The position numbers were made by a program, and so were the translations under genes. Shown here one piece after another: positions 33,271 to 45,370 of a stretch of DNA of 64,000 bases. The DNA comes from Isoetes taiwanensis (lineage: Eukaryota; Streptophyta; Lycopodiopsida; Isoetales; Isoetaceae), in NCBI GenBank assembly GCA_021234155.1, contig JAJEKV010000001.1, forward strand, positions 1,485,927 through 1,549,926. The letters are read 5' to 3'. How positions within the stretch are numbered: position 1 is the stretch's first letter; the number at the start of each line of letters is the position of its first letter. The notes below the pieces were generated by a model, which worked only from the letters and a program-made list of their open reading frames with translations, searched no databases and was not told the DNA's origin.

Positions 33271-34149
33271 GCTGCTCTACTCCTGTCGTCGGTGCATTGA
33301 AATCCCCAGGGCGACCCTACCCAATCGCTTGTCTTTGTTATATGTCATCATATAGATCGACATAAGGGTCCATCCTATCCCATAGGGGGATTTGATATGG
33401 ATGCATAAATCAACATTCCGAGACCATAGACCATACCCTTAAAATAATTCAATGGGTTATTATAAAAAATAAATATAGATTCAATTAAAAAAAAAATAAA
33501 CACGTTAGCGCACTGGTTGCATTGGTTAAAGCATTTTGATTAGAATATTGAATTATTTTGATAAAGGGTCGAGTCTTCATATTGTATATTTCAAAACCTT
33601 AGGCAAGCCCATATTTCATATTTCAAAATATAGTGCCCCCATTCATGAGTGACCATAATTGAAATGAGCAGGCTTCGGGGCCCCCTACACATCCACATGG
33701 GGCCATAGGATGGGCGGATCGGCGATCAAGAGGTAGTTCAGTATGCACCTTGTTTAGAATACATAGCATAATAACAGACGTTTCTAGGGGTTCTTAATAT
33801 GGATGAATAAATCACAATTCCGGAGACCATATACTACTAAAATAATTTAATAGGTTGAAAAAAAAAAACATAGATTCAATAGAAAAAATAAACACGGTAA
33901 CTTGATATATGGAAGTGATGGTTATGCCATCGGTATATCTTTCCATTCAAGGTTACATGAAAATAAACTGTCGATTGCATTGTTTGATGTGGCTAGATCG
34001 AGAGGAATAAAACAAAACCATGCATATCCACCTACATGTTTTCTGGGATAACATGTTCTTATGCATAATATTGGTTGCAGATACTAGCTACTACTATAGC
34101 ATTGTAATTCACAAAAGCATACAACAAATGTAAACATTACCCATGTTGG
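33271..34149. repeat. AT-rich spacer with a diverged direct duplication
   Basis: 33386-33504 and 33785-33897 share ATATGGATG, the phrase GAGACCATA, AAAATAATT and a long ATAGATTCAAT-A-rich-ATAAACACG end. They are two diverged copies about 400 bp apart. No gene recognised. Confidence 0.6.
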
Positions 34150-34880
34150 GTTCATACTTCATGCTTAATGGGAAGAGATAATCTGCTGCCAATGTGCTTC
34201 TCCTCCTCATCGTGCTCATCCCCATTTAGGGTAGATTGAGTCTTTGAATGCCCTGCTGCAAAGAGAGTGGCATGATCATCTTTACCTGCATCTTGCCTCA
34301 TCGTGATCTCCTCCTTAATAAGAGTGATTGCTTGATGGAAGCCCATATCTTTGTCTTGCATGAAGCTGCTGCACAAAGAATCAAATGCATTAGGTAATGA
34401 CACGAGGAAGAAAAATAGTTGCATCGATTGTGAGATCGATGCCTTCTCCAAAAGCTTCAATATCTTTGGAAGGCGTGCTTCATGTGATGCGAGAACTTCG
34501 TCAAGACTTTTTTAGTCTCGTCCCAAAGACATATCCATCACCTCTGCATATAAGTGCCCAATCTTATGGGTCTTTTGGTCATGCTTCTCAATGAGCATGC
34601 CACAAATCGTGGCTATTCTCTTGCTTTGGAACTCATCAAGGATAGAGTCACCTTGGAGAGCCCGGATATATGCTATTGCCTTGTCATCTCAAGGCCGCCA
34701 AACATGCAAATCAGCAATATTTTGGCATCCGTGCGGTGTTCTTGGCCATTGACAATTCTCCAAACTCCTTCATCCTTGAGAATGAAGATCATTCCACTTT
34801 TCCATTCTTTGAAACCTCGCGGTCAAAGATTTGAATCGCATGACCTTGAGGGAAGGTAATCGGTTGTAGCTTACATCCTT
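34150..34880 (-). pseudogene. Ty1/copia gag remnant
   Basis: On minus after the primer site, KDEGVWRIVNGQE-like text (about 34,770) is the start of copia-type Gag, and LFFFLVSLPNAFDSLCSSF with HQAITLIKEEITMRQ (34,410-34,300) matches the UBN2/gag region before the zinc knuckle. It has stops and frame changes (34,790; 34,620; 34,510). No protease, integrase or RT of this element follows below 34,150, so it is a truncated 5' piece. Confidence 0.65.
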
Positions 34881-34923
34881 CTCCATTGTTGTGTTGATCT
34901 TGAATCAATCTCAGCACACCTAG

Positions 34924-34935
34924 TGCTCGATACCA
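34924..34935 (-). promoter_or_regulatory. Copia primer binding site
   Basis: On minus TGGTATCGAGCA directly follows a TTGACA end, where the 5' LTR should finish. It is a known plant copia-type tRNA-Met primer complement. Confidence 0.65.
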
Positions 34936-35260
34936 TGTCAAGGTTGCACCAAGAAAGGGAGAGAAGGGGATGCACACTAATATCCGGGGCGCAAGCTCCC
35001 AAAACAAAGGCAAAATAGAATTGTATTCAATCTCGTATGAGATACATGAAGTACAATGATATAAACAAAGCGGGTGATACTAAGAATAGTATTAGTTGGC
35101 CGTTCACCCGCCTACTAATAACAGTACCTTTACTTAGTTAGGGTCTGGCTCAAGGTTGATAAGGTCCGATTCAAGACATAGATCACCACGTCAGGCCGTC
35201 TTTGTCCGGTCTTTGCCGATTGCACCAGATGGTGATCTCGATATCATATATCTCGACAGG
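34936..35260 (-). repeat. Probable copia 5' LTR
   Basis: The LTR ends (minus) TTGACA at 34936, immediately before the primer site. The start is not certain because no second LTR is available for comparison; about 300 bp is a guess from the change in composition. Confidence 0.4.
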
Positions 35261-36551
35261 GACCACATGCCTTTATTTTGCGTTAGCCTTACCTTCTTTC
35301 TTATATGTTGCTAACATGGCGCGCAATTTAGAGGCAGAAATATTGGATCTGTTACTCTCTTGGGCAAGAATATGTAGGAAGTTAGAACCTCAACAAAGTT
35401 TTCATTCAAAACAAAGCAAATTGGTAGGAAAGGACCAAGATCATCACCTGCAAATTGGCCCAAACATTTGCACCTCATATTAACAATATTTGAAAATAGT
35501 TGGAGTTGAACGAAGAAGTTTGAAAGAAAATAAATAATGGTTCATATCGAACCAAGGGCATAACATACCTCCACCTATCCTAGAATATGAGTGATGATGA
35601 AGGCAAAAAAGAGTATGAAGAGGGTTCAAAAGATAATCAATAAGTTATTCTAAAAGCAAAGAAGCTCTGTGCTATTCAAGTAAGCAAATAGACAAATCGA
35701 ATACGACAATGGTAGAGAACAAGAAGAGGAGCAGAATCAAGTTTGGGCTTGGCCCAAAGCGGTTTGCAAAGTGCATCTACTTCCATAGCCATCTTCATAA
35801 TTGTTTCTTTTCTTTTCTCTCTCTCTCTCTCTTTTTTTTTTTTTTTTTTTTTTTTTGATTTAGCAGGCTTACCTAAACCCCCCTGGAATTCTAGGCTATC
35901 CTTACGACTCAAAAAATTAGAAAAAGCCCAAAAAAATTTTGCGACCTCCCTCTCCTATGGTGTGACTCGCCATTCTTATTTCTTTTTCCAGTTACTAAAG
36001 GATTTCTGCCAAAAGACCTGCCAAATTGTCTTGCATCTGTTACTGGTTTAATTATATAGAGTAGGTTTCCTGCTTGTCAGAGGTCATTTTGCTACTCGCC
36101 ATTTGCTCCAAAACAAGTAAGATCCTTACTCCTTAAGTCCATCAATTTGAAGACTCAATTCTTAGATTATGGCAATATCGAAGGTGTGATTTGTAGACAA
36201 CAAGCTTCTTGATAAAGAAAAAATGATGACTTTGGATGGTTGCACTGCTCTATAAGGGTCAATTTGGAGGGAGAAAGATTTCTTCTAGGAATGAAGTTGG
36301 TTCAAAATGCAATGTTATGCCAAAAGCTAATTGCCATATCTACAATATTTTGCATTTTTTATCTATTTTCCTCCATGCCATGAGTTCACTAATAATCTTG
36401 CAGGATGATTGCCCTAGAATGAAAACTTTTCTTCAACGCTTTGTTCTATGCAGAGTATCTTTGTGATGGCCATGGTGCTCATGCAATTACAACAATCCCA
36501 TGATCCACACAAATAACCTTTCTAAGACTTCCAAAAGTGACCTCTTCAGGT
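35261..36551. other. Intergenic sequence
   Basis: No gene recognised. Contains a CT-run and a T-run of about 27 (35,817-35,857), a common low-complexity block. Confidence 0.55.
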
Positions 36552-36667
36552 AAAAAATAGTTCAATTCTTTGCTTAAATTTATGATTGTTCCAACACTAT
36601 CTCAAGTACAAAAAATAGTTCAATTCTTTGCTTAAATTTATGATTGTTCCAACACTATCTCAAGTAC
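36552..36667. repeat. 58 bp perfect tandem duplication
   Basis: 36552-36609 and 36610-36667 are identical, starting AAAAAATAGTTCAATTC and ending CTCAAGTAC. A perfect copy points to a recent event or an assembly artefact. Confidence 0.95.
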
Positions 36668-39073
36668 AAGGTAGGTCTTTCCTAATACCTTCACATGTCT
36701 AATCTCAAATGTGCATTGAGCTAGAAGGTAGTGAAAGATGCAGCCAAGGATGGGCCTGAAAGGGTTTGGGCTATAGTTCATAGGGAAGTAAGTAAGAAGG
36801 TTGCTTAGATTACGTGTGAAACTATAGGAAAACAGAAAAATCAAGCCTGCTAATCATGCAGCTCAGTTTAGCTCATTTTGTGTATGAGGCTCTGCATGCT
36901 GCATATTTGAGCTCAATTCATTTTCTGTATGATCTTCCTACAATTTCAAAAACCAAACTCGGTTGATTGAAGAGCTAATGATGGCTCAAAGACAAGCTTT
37001 GCTAATTAAACAACATTTCCAAGTTATAAGACGCTAAGCTCTGCATTTTACGGTTGGCATCATAAAAAAGTCATTTCACTTCTAGACCATTTCGAGTTAG
37101 TTTTATTTTTACTTATAAAGTTCTAGAACAGAGCTTTAGCCACTTATTTATTGCCAAAGATATTTGAAGTTGCTTGATCAATCTGAAATGTGTATTGCAG
37201 TACTGAAAGCCAACCATGAGAAATGCTTAAAATGTTTGTGCTTTAGTTAATAGCCATGTGCCCATCTTCTGAGATCTTATCAGTTGTGGGAAATTCCATA
37301 GTTCTCAAAAAATTCTTCAATGAATAAGAAAGCTTCAATGAAATTCTTCAATGAAAGGTGTTGAAAGCTTGTTGTCTTCTCTGATTCACTCATTGGTAAG
37401 TTTGCCCACTTGAAGCTAAGCATTCTTTTTTAACAATAGGCTACCTTCTCCTTGACAAATAAAGAATTTAAGACTCTAGTACATGATATTTCGTGTAATC
37501 CTGCTAGATATATTGCTGCTCAATTTAGTACATGCAGGAAAAAAATTGGCAAAAACAGTTGTTGACAACCATACTGAATCTCCACTAGCTTTTGGAAATA
37601 TATTTCATTTTTATCTACCCTTGCTAGAAGTAGGCATAGGTTATCTTGAACAGAAGATACACCATCAAGAAGCAATATATGTTATTGTCTCACACGTAAA
37701 TGTTCAAAAATATTCAACATAGGCATCTAATAGTTCTTTTGCTGAAGGAAGGAGAATGCAACATCAACACAATAAAGCACATAATAAGCATATTATGTTG
37801 TGGTATCCACAACAATGTGCAGGCCTTACTTACGCATTGAATGCCCAATACATGCAGTTTGGTATGCTTTAAACTTTCATGATGCTATTTGTCTATACTA
37901 CTAGAATTCAAAGATGACTCCTACGTTTTTAAAAATTTTCACAGGCTTTTCAAATCACATGCGACATCAATTAGAGTTCTGCAATCATTTTTCAGCTCGG
38001 GTTAAATTATTTTTGGGTGAAAAATATGATAGCCATTGGATTGGTTTTTTTTTACTTCAATGGTTCTATGTGCAGCTGAAGATCGTGTTTCTATTTGTGG
38101 CATCTGCAGCGTGCTTAAGAGAAGCCTGCACTAGAAACATGATTGTTTGCCTGAATTGACCCATTTTGCAAGCAAGCATGGCCGATTGTGTGAGACAGGG
38201 TGGTTTCACTTGCAGGGCAGCACCTAAAGCAAGTTCGATAGTTAGAATGGAGAATCAAGTAGGGCTTCAAGACCCTAGGATAATGATACAAACTAGATTC
38301 AATAACTTAGAACCTATCAATAATTATTTATCTATGGTTCCCAGTACCATGCCTAGCAAGGACATGCAAGACTACGACTCTAAAGAATGGACTCTATTAT
38401 TCCAATGTGCATGATTCGAACCAGTTCAAGAAAAGTCTATGCCATGGATTTATCGACATGGATGGGCATGGCAGAATAGAAGTGAATGTCAATTCGAAGC
38501 TTCTATTTGATCTGAGTAGGCTGGATCAGGGAAGAGAGTGGATCGAACAAAATAGAACTGCCAGACCCTTCAAAAGAGAGCAGGGCGGGCTAGATCAGGG
38601 AAGAGAAACGCAGGGAAGAGAGCTGTGAGTTTCATTTGGCGTCCTTGCTTCAAACACGAAGCTTTGAATGTGAAGCTTCGGCGCCATGGCTAGGCTTTGA
38701 CGAATCTGAAGCTTTATTTCTTCGAATCTGAAGCTTCGACGCCATGGCAGAACACTGCACCGCCATTCTTCTGATTGGAACTGCCACGCTGAGGTCATGC
38801 CACCTGTACGACAGCTAAACCCCACTACATTAAACCATAAGGGGAGAAAGCAAAATCCAATGGCTCATATCTTTTTTAATTTCTTTTTCCAAATCCATTA
38901 GAATCTTTGAAAAGCAGGGGGGCTGCTTTGCTATTATATTTTTTCTCTGCCCCTTTTTAGAAATTTTGTCCACTACACGTGGTTGTGGTTGTACTGCATC
39001 TACAGTCTTCTAGGAAGTATGTTCAGAAAATGTCATCGATTCGCGTAGCGAATCGACATTCTTGCACCAGACG
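36668..39073. other. Intergenic sequence
   Basis: No gene recognised in 2.4 kb. Short repeats are visible at 38,520-38,620 (GATCAGGGAAGAGA twice) and 38,655-38,745 (GAAGCTTCGGCGCCATGGC and GAAGCTTCGACGCCATGGC). Confidence 0.55.
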
Positions 39074-39117
39074 AGCATGCATGCATTGCATGCGTCGCAT
39101 GCATGCATCGCATGCAT
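39074..39117. repeat. GCATGC palindrome cluster
   Basis: Within 44 bp, GCATGCATGCATTGCATGCG and CGCATGCATGCATCGCATGC overlap into an almost continuous run of GCATGC palindromes. It is able to fold back on itself. Confidence 0.8.
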
Positions 39118-39506
39118 TTTTAGGCCGTTCATCAGGTTGGGGATCGCTACTTATTGCAGAGTTCTTCATCGACGTTTCATCGGCGCTTTCTCATCTCTCA
39201 GCAGTATCCATGGCTCCCACCCTTCCCCCCCTTAAAATTGTTATTTATATGTTCATATTTGTTATAATTGTCGCGTGGCACGCGTGACCAGCCCCTCGCT
39301 TTTCGAGGTGTAAATATTGTTTTTTTGTCGCGTGCACGCGGCGTGACCAGCCCCTAAGCACGAGGTTTTTTTTTCTATTGGTTTTTCCGGTGGTGTTGTG
39401 CGAGGTCCGGGGGTGATGATGCGACTTCGATATTCTCTGTGGGCGTGGTTTTTTGTGGGGGCGTTTAGCGGCCCTGCGTTGTCAAGCCCCCTTCTTGAGA
39501 GATTTT

Positions 39507-39735
39507 ATCGCTAGGGTTTTTCCTAAAACCCCGAAGGGCGGGTTTTTTCATCCCGGCGATAAGCTCTCGTGTAGTACACTAGCCAACATCTGTAGCACCC
39601 AATTTTATTTGGGGTCCAGGTGTTATAACTGGATATTCCCTATGTTTTTCATTTTTTGGGTAGCCTGCGATGTGCAGCTACCCACCCTATACCATTGTAG
39701 AAAAAACTGTTGAGATGAATGAAAAGCCTATCTAT
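39507..39735 (+). mobile_element. LINE 3' region remnant, plus orientation
   Basis: 39507-39562 carries the same 3' UTR signature as 3461-3517 and 14171-14226, in the opposite direction: AGGGTTTTTCC, a short GC hairpin CCCCGAAGGGCGGG, TTTTTTCATCCCGGCGATAA. About 170 bp of AT-rich 3' sequence follows. No coding sequence recognised upstream. Confidence 0.5.
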
Positions 39736-42397
39736 ATTTTGTTGGTTTCATGCGAGTCGCAGTGCAAGATTGAGTTTTTCTTCGGTCATTTTTATAAGAT
39801 CTGCTGCAACCGATGAGCTAAAAGAGCTCTGAAGGCGATGAGCACCGGAGCCAAAACCTCTATTGAAGCACCAGAGTCTTTTTTTTTTGTATCCACTGAG
39901 GCTGCCATTACTTACCATAGCTTCCCATTTACATGATGAATCTGGCTCAGATTAAAGACATGTAGCATGAAATTGAAAAAATGGTAGTTTGAATGGTCGG
40001 ATTTGATCATGCATTGGCAGAAATTGTGTCGTCGATCCTTGATTTTTCCTACCTGTGCATAATAAGTTGCAATTAGAATTTGAGGCAGCAGAGAATGGGC
40101 AGATTCTGAGAAAAAACCTGTGACATTGTAAGAAAAATGGACATCTGCCACAGATTCTTGCAAAAATCTTCAGTTCCGTGCGAATTTTATGAGGCATTTC
40201 ATGTTCGAGGCATTCTAGGCCTCACATCAATTATCTAGATATTATTTATTATTAGTATCTTTATCTTCTTATTATTAGATACGTTGCCTTTTAGGCATGA
40301 TATATGTATTACATGAAAAACATTAATGTTATCACCTTGTGTATGCAACTCCTCTTGTTATTTACTTGACACCAAGGGTGCAAATTCCAACATTTCGTGC
40401 CTTCAAACTCCGCTATTTCTAGTTTAGAGGGATTTTTGTTCGATTTTGAAGAATAAGTCTTCAGATTTGCCCATTTGAAAAAGCTCTCTTCATCTAGATC
40501 TCATAAAATTTGTCGAGAGATCCCTCTCAAGTCTTTAGATTTGAACGAGAATACCTTGTTCTTCTGTCTTACGACTGTGTTTTTTTATTTTCAGAACTGA
40601 TTGCTGAAGAGAAAGAACAGATCATGCTTTCGTGTTTTCCCTCTGTATTTCTCTGTCTTTATCACGGTCGGCAATCGTAGTTGTCGACCTGTCGTTTACA
40701 ATTACATTCCTCCATCCAGAGCACAAGGCTGGAACACATATAACCCCTCAGATTGCTATACCATATGATGAATACGGCTAAGGCTGGACACATGGGCCCA
40801 TCAGAATTTTTGAGAAACAAATCTACCACATGTTGCATCTTGCATTTGCAGATAATTGTTTTTGCTCTTGCTAATTGAACCCTTGGCTTTGCTTTTGGTT
40901 GTAAATCCCTTCTTTTGAGGTTTTAGGCCTTGCAACACTCTTACAAATTTACAAATGGGAGCATGTTATGTGAGGAGGCTCTATGGCTAAGTGTAACCTT
41001 ATCGCTAAGTGTAACCTTTTTGTATTTTTTTGAGTTTGACCCATTGTTAAACCATTGAATTATGACGTATAAACATTGGATACACCAAAATGTGCAAATA
41101 CATTGCGCATTTCGGTGTTTCGTTCAAGCCTGAACTTGATAAGCTCCGGTGAGGGCAGCACATGCATCCCAAATTTAACAGGCAGGTATCGCTGCTAGCG
41201 GAGCCAAAAGAGCTAAAGAGGCAAGCGACATCGCTGCTAAGCAGAAGATCACCAAGTACAATCCGAAGATAGCTTCGGAAGATTGCTAAAGAGGCAAGTC
41301 TGCAGAGATAGCAGAAGATCGTCAAGCGAGGAAGACAAGGGCGTCGCTTTGTTGCGAAGATCGCCCAGATTTGCTCTCGGATATGATCAGAACTCCGAGC
41401 AGCCTGAAGCTTCGGACCAAGGGTGCAAATTTCCAAATTTTTTTCTGATTCTGGCAGATATCAAAGATTAACCTTATTGCTTTGTTGGCTCTGAAGATGA
41501 CGAATGTACCCTTCCATATCACGTGCCTTACCTTGCTTTTACTCAGGCTGCAACTAAGGAAACAGTGAAGCATTAAAATCAGATTTTGTCATGGGCTTGG
41601 TCCATAAGATCCACAGAAAGGCTTACATCTTTATTCCTTCTCTGGATATCCATCTTCATATCGCTTAATTCTTCCTCCAATTGTTCTTCCTTTCCATGCA
41701 ACCTGAGTTGCATTGTTTCAGTTGGAAAGACAGACAAAGGATAGTTGCTTAGGTTGTGTCTGGAAAATTTAACATCGACATTCCATTTTTCATGAACAAG
41801 ACGAATTCCCACCTTCTTAACGAGATCCCTTTGCTTAGTTAAAAGAGAGCAAGTGACGATTTTAGTGGAAAACACGTATGAATCCAGAGCATATGAATAT
41901 AGAATCCTTGCATTTGCCTTTGACCCCAGTATATACAATGGCAGATATGCAAAAGTTCTTTCTAGTAATGAGGAAGCAGTACTGTTGGACACCACTAAAC
42001 AAGCACAAAAGATAGAAGCCTGACATGTGAAACAGAGGTATGTAAGAAACTCACCAGAGAGAAGAAGAAGAATCAAGTTTCTATAGAGGAGAAAAGTGAA
42101 GGTGATGATGAAGGCTTCCATCAAAATCCTATGTATCCAGTTGATGAACTATCATTAACTACATGCCTTGAGCTATCTTCCATATCTAAAGAAACTAACG
42201 AAAAGCTTTTGACAACATGAAAATAGCATTTACAAGTGTGGAAACAAAAAAAAATAACATTAGTCGGAGTGGAGTAGATATGATTTTACTTCTTTCCACC
42301 CATCAGCTCTAGGAGCTGGTGTGAGTCAAGCACATTCATACTTGGTCATAAGCTTTTAGAAGACGAAATCAAGCTTAGGGGAAGTTTTCCAGGGACT
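39736..42397. other. Intergenic sequence with unrecognised frames
   Basis: A minus-strand frame at 41579-42124 (181 codons) has hydrophobic segments and a charged end (EEQLEEELSDMKMDIQRRN, coiled-coil-like). I know no family for it and its status is unclear. A diverged local repeat of AGCAGAAGATCnnCAAG is at 41,240-41,320. Confidence 0.4.
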
Positions 42398-43266
42398 ACC
42401 AGTTATCGACTGGTCTCGAATCATATCTCCGACACGCGCCCCAAAAGGCTTTGCCCTACCACAGATGCGGCATCGGCTCGAGGGTGGAAACCAAGAACAC
42501 TCCTGCTTGAATGAGATCCTAAGTGATATATTGGGACGTATAATTTCCATAACTTTGCACTCCATGTTAATCCAAGTGCTCTAAGAACCATTACCTCATT
42601 TCAAGTTAGTGATGTATTTACCATTCATCATATGGATTTTGTGCAATTAACTGTAGTGAGGCGAAGCTTTATGCTATATCAAATTCGTAAAATGATAGGT
42701 CTGGTCGTTGCTATAACGAGGGATCCCACTGCTGCTGCTCTCATAAAAATGGCTCTAAATGGTAATTATCTCCAATTTCAAACTATTGATAATATTTTGG
42801 ATTCCTAAAATTAGCAGTAGAAGCTTTGTGTTTGTTTTGTTTTAGTTGATCAGCAGACATTCTAATGGGCAAATAATTACTTTTCCTCGCTTAATTTGCC
42901 ATTATTGGTTCATATGCATCCATGGGAAATCTTTGGAGACCTCTGACAGCAGCAACAATGCAAGCTTACACAGAATACGACATGGAGATATGCAATTATC
43001 TGTTAAAATTTTAAATGTATGATCATAATGGACCTGCATACAGGTTATACAATTTTCAAGTCTTTGGAAGCCAAAATGAAATGCAGTTTTAGATGGATGA
43101 AAGTGGACGCTACTCCTTTGAGATCTATAAAATTCCTAGCATGTCTTTGGTCCAATTTTTTTGTGAGTACGACCATAGTTCTTACAACAATCGTCATTAT
43201 TGCATGTATATTGTGTTCAAGAGATTACAGGACGAAGGATTTTTTAAGGGTATACATTGCAAGTAA
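42398..43266 (+). pseudogene. Decayed tRNA pseudouridine synthase (TruA/PUS1 family)
   Basis: PUS1-type enzymes turn uridine into pseudouridine in tRNA. Blocks are in family order: SPTRAPKGFALPQMRHR (about 42,413), LNEILSDIL (42,507), GTYNFHNFALHVNP (42,533), then SFQVSDVFTIHHMDFVQ and SFMLYQIRKMIGLVVAI (42,600-42,712), matching the conserved SFMLHQIRKM box. A GT donor follows at 42,762. After an intron-like gap ending TTTTAG, PSMSLVQFFCEYDHSSYNNRH (from 43,093 on) resembles the C-terminal PxLGLxLxxCxFxxY region. The frame changes near 42,530 and the N-terminal part with the catalytic aspartate is absent. It retains an intron, so it is a gene fragment and not a processed copy. Confidence 0.65.
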
Positions 43267-45159
43267 TCTTATAGCAAACCAGTCAGATGATCGTTTTGCA
43301 ATAGACATACCTAGGGAGGTTTACAGATGTGAGATTAATGACTACGATAAGATTTTCCATTGAAGCAGATTTTTCATTGAATTGTTTTATTGGCCTATCT
43401 TGCCATGTGCATCCTCCTACTGGGTCCTGGTACATCCTCCTACTGGGTCCTGGTACCTAGTTGGAGAGGTCTTGGCCTTGCTTTTCTTTCTGCAGAGGAT
43501 GGATTCTTCTTTATGCCTTGCATTTGATTTTGTATTTCTAATTGACATATTATGGTGCTGCTTTTTCTGACAGGGGTTCAAACCCATGTTGTCTTTTGCA
43601 TTAGGTATAGTTATTCTATTCTATTCTATTCTATTATTTATCATTTTGTTTAGCCAAATGTTATCTTTTTATATTCTCTTTGTTTGCTAACTCATAATGG
43701 AAATTGGTTTAACAAAGGTATTTAATGTGCTTTGTTAAGTTATGGATTGTTTGCATGCTAAAACTCCTTTTCATGATCCAGATGTTGCAAGGAGAGCTTT
43801 GGTAAAACCAACTCTCATAGATGATCCTTGAGAAGAGCTTTATTGATCTTCTTTGTGGTAACCTTACGAGGATGAGCCGACAATAGACATAACCATATGG
43901 TATGTCTTTACCATTTTCTTTAAGAGAGTCTTAGTGGTATGTCCTTACCAGTTCTTTAGCATTTCTTTGTTTAAAGCATTTGGTCGAGTTTATCACATGC
44001 TTTTCACTTTTCATAGTTCCACACAGAAATATTGGAGGTACATACGAACTGTTTTCTACTTATCTTCCTTTGAAGACATTCTTAAGTCAACTTTCTTGAA
44101 CATATATTTCTGCTTATTAGATTAGAACTTAAACATCTCAACAAAAGCTAACTCAAAATTGGAAAATGGTCTACAGGTATTTAATGTGCTTGATTAAAAT
44201 ATGGAGCAATAGAACTGCATGCTCCAGTATAACCACACAATCAATAATGCATTTGGGCGCTGTTTGTTTGGCAGCTGAGGTTGCCATAGGGCCTGCAAGG
44301 AAATCATGTCAAAGAGCTCTACTTGCCATGCAGAAGCTTCATTTTGACTCGAACTTGCATCATTAAAAGCATAGCTCTGGCCAAATACAACAACAAATGA
44401 TTATCATCCTTGCACACCAGCAAAGTAATCAATACTGAATTCCCCTCTATAATCCAACTTGTAGGAATTGCCTTGTCCATTATATGTACCTTGGGATGAA
44501 TGAGGTGTGCATGTGCAATGTCGTATTGGAGACCTGTTTAATGTTTAATTACGGCCGAGGAGATTTGGATATAAAGGCCCTTATTCTACCAAATAAAGTT
44601 TTACTAGCAAGAAATGGAAATTTGAAATTATTGCTATTTCTATGTGTTAGTATCTTATTTTATTGTATTATAATGATGAGGTTCACATGTCCAATTTGTA
44701 ATACATACACAAGGCACCCAAAATTAAAACTCTACATGGTTTTTCCCATGGTTATGGCTATAAAACCATTTTACAAAACCAATACATGTTTGTGGGTTGA
44801 TATCATTAAAAACCATATGTGGCTAAATTAATGGGTTCTCGGTTTGTTAGGATGGTTAGATGAATGGGCTTCTTTGTAGGGTTTGTCAACGTGGTATTAC
44901 ATGTTGGTAAATGAATGTAGTATATTATACCATTGTAAGGGTATGGTTTGTCTATGTGGTATAACATAAAGGTTGTGAATGTGGTTTAATATGGTGTTCT
45001 TTCATGTGATTCTATAATATGGTTCATTATTGTGGTAAACTGACATGACTAAATGTCATGGTAAATACACTAGTCATGCCATGGTAAATGCACATGGTTT
45101 GCAATGTGTTGGAAATTACTATCAATCTTAAGTGTATTTGTTTGTTCCAAATATGCATG
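43267..45159. other. AT-rich intergenic sequence
   Basis: No gene recognised. There is a 24 bp tandem repeat (CATCCTCCTACTGGGTCCTG twice, 43,410-43,460) and an (ATTCT)n microsatellite at 43611-43635 of the type seen as a LINE tail at 993, but no LINE 3' signature beside it. TGGT-rich AT sequence lies at 44,880-45,120. Confidence 0.5.
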
Positions 45160-45370
45160 GTTTTATTATGGTCATTTATAAACCAATGATAAACTAATAA
45201 TGATAATTAGTAAACCAATAATGATAACCAGTAACAGTAACGTGATTTATTAACCAATAATGATACGAAAATTAATATCTTATTAACCAATAATGATAAC
45301 CAAAACTAATAATGATTAACCACTAATAATAACCAGCAATGTCATTTATAAACCAACAATGATAACCAAT
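45160..45370. repeat. AACCAATAATGAT minisatellite-like region
   Basis: About ten imperfect copies of AACCAATAATGATAA in 210 bp, partly separated by CATTTATA phrases. Confidence 0.7.

Noticed and set aside
41579-42124. Gene for a 181 aa membrane/coiled-coil protein
   Set aside because: No family signature, no splice context and no conserved neighbours; kept only as an unrecognised frame.
43611-43635. LINE tail
   Set aside because: (ATTCT)n alone, without the ATTGGTCT 3' phrase beside it, is not enough.
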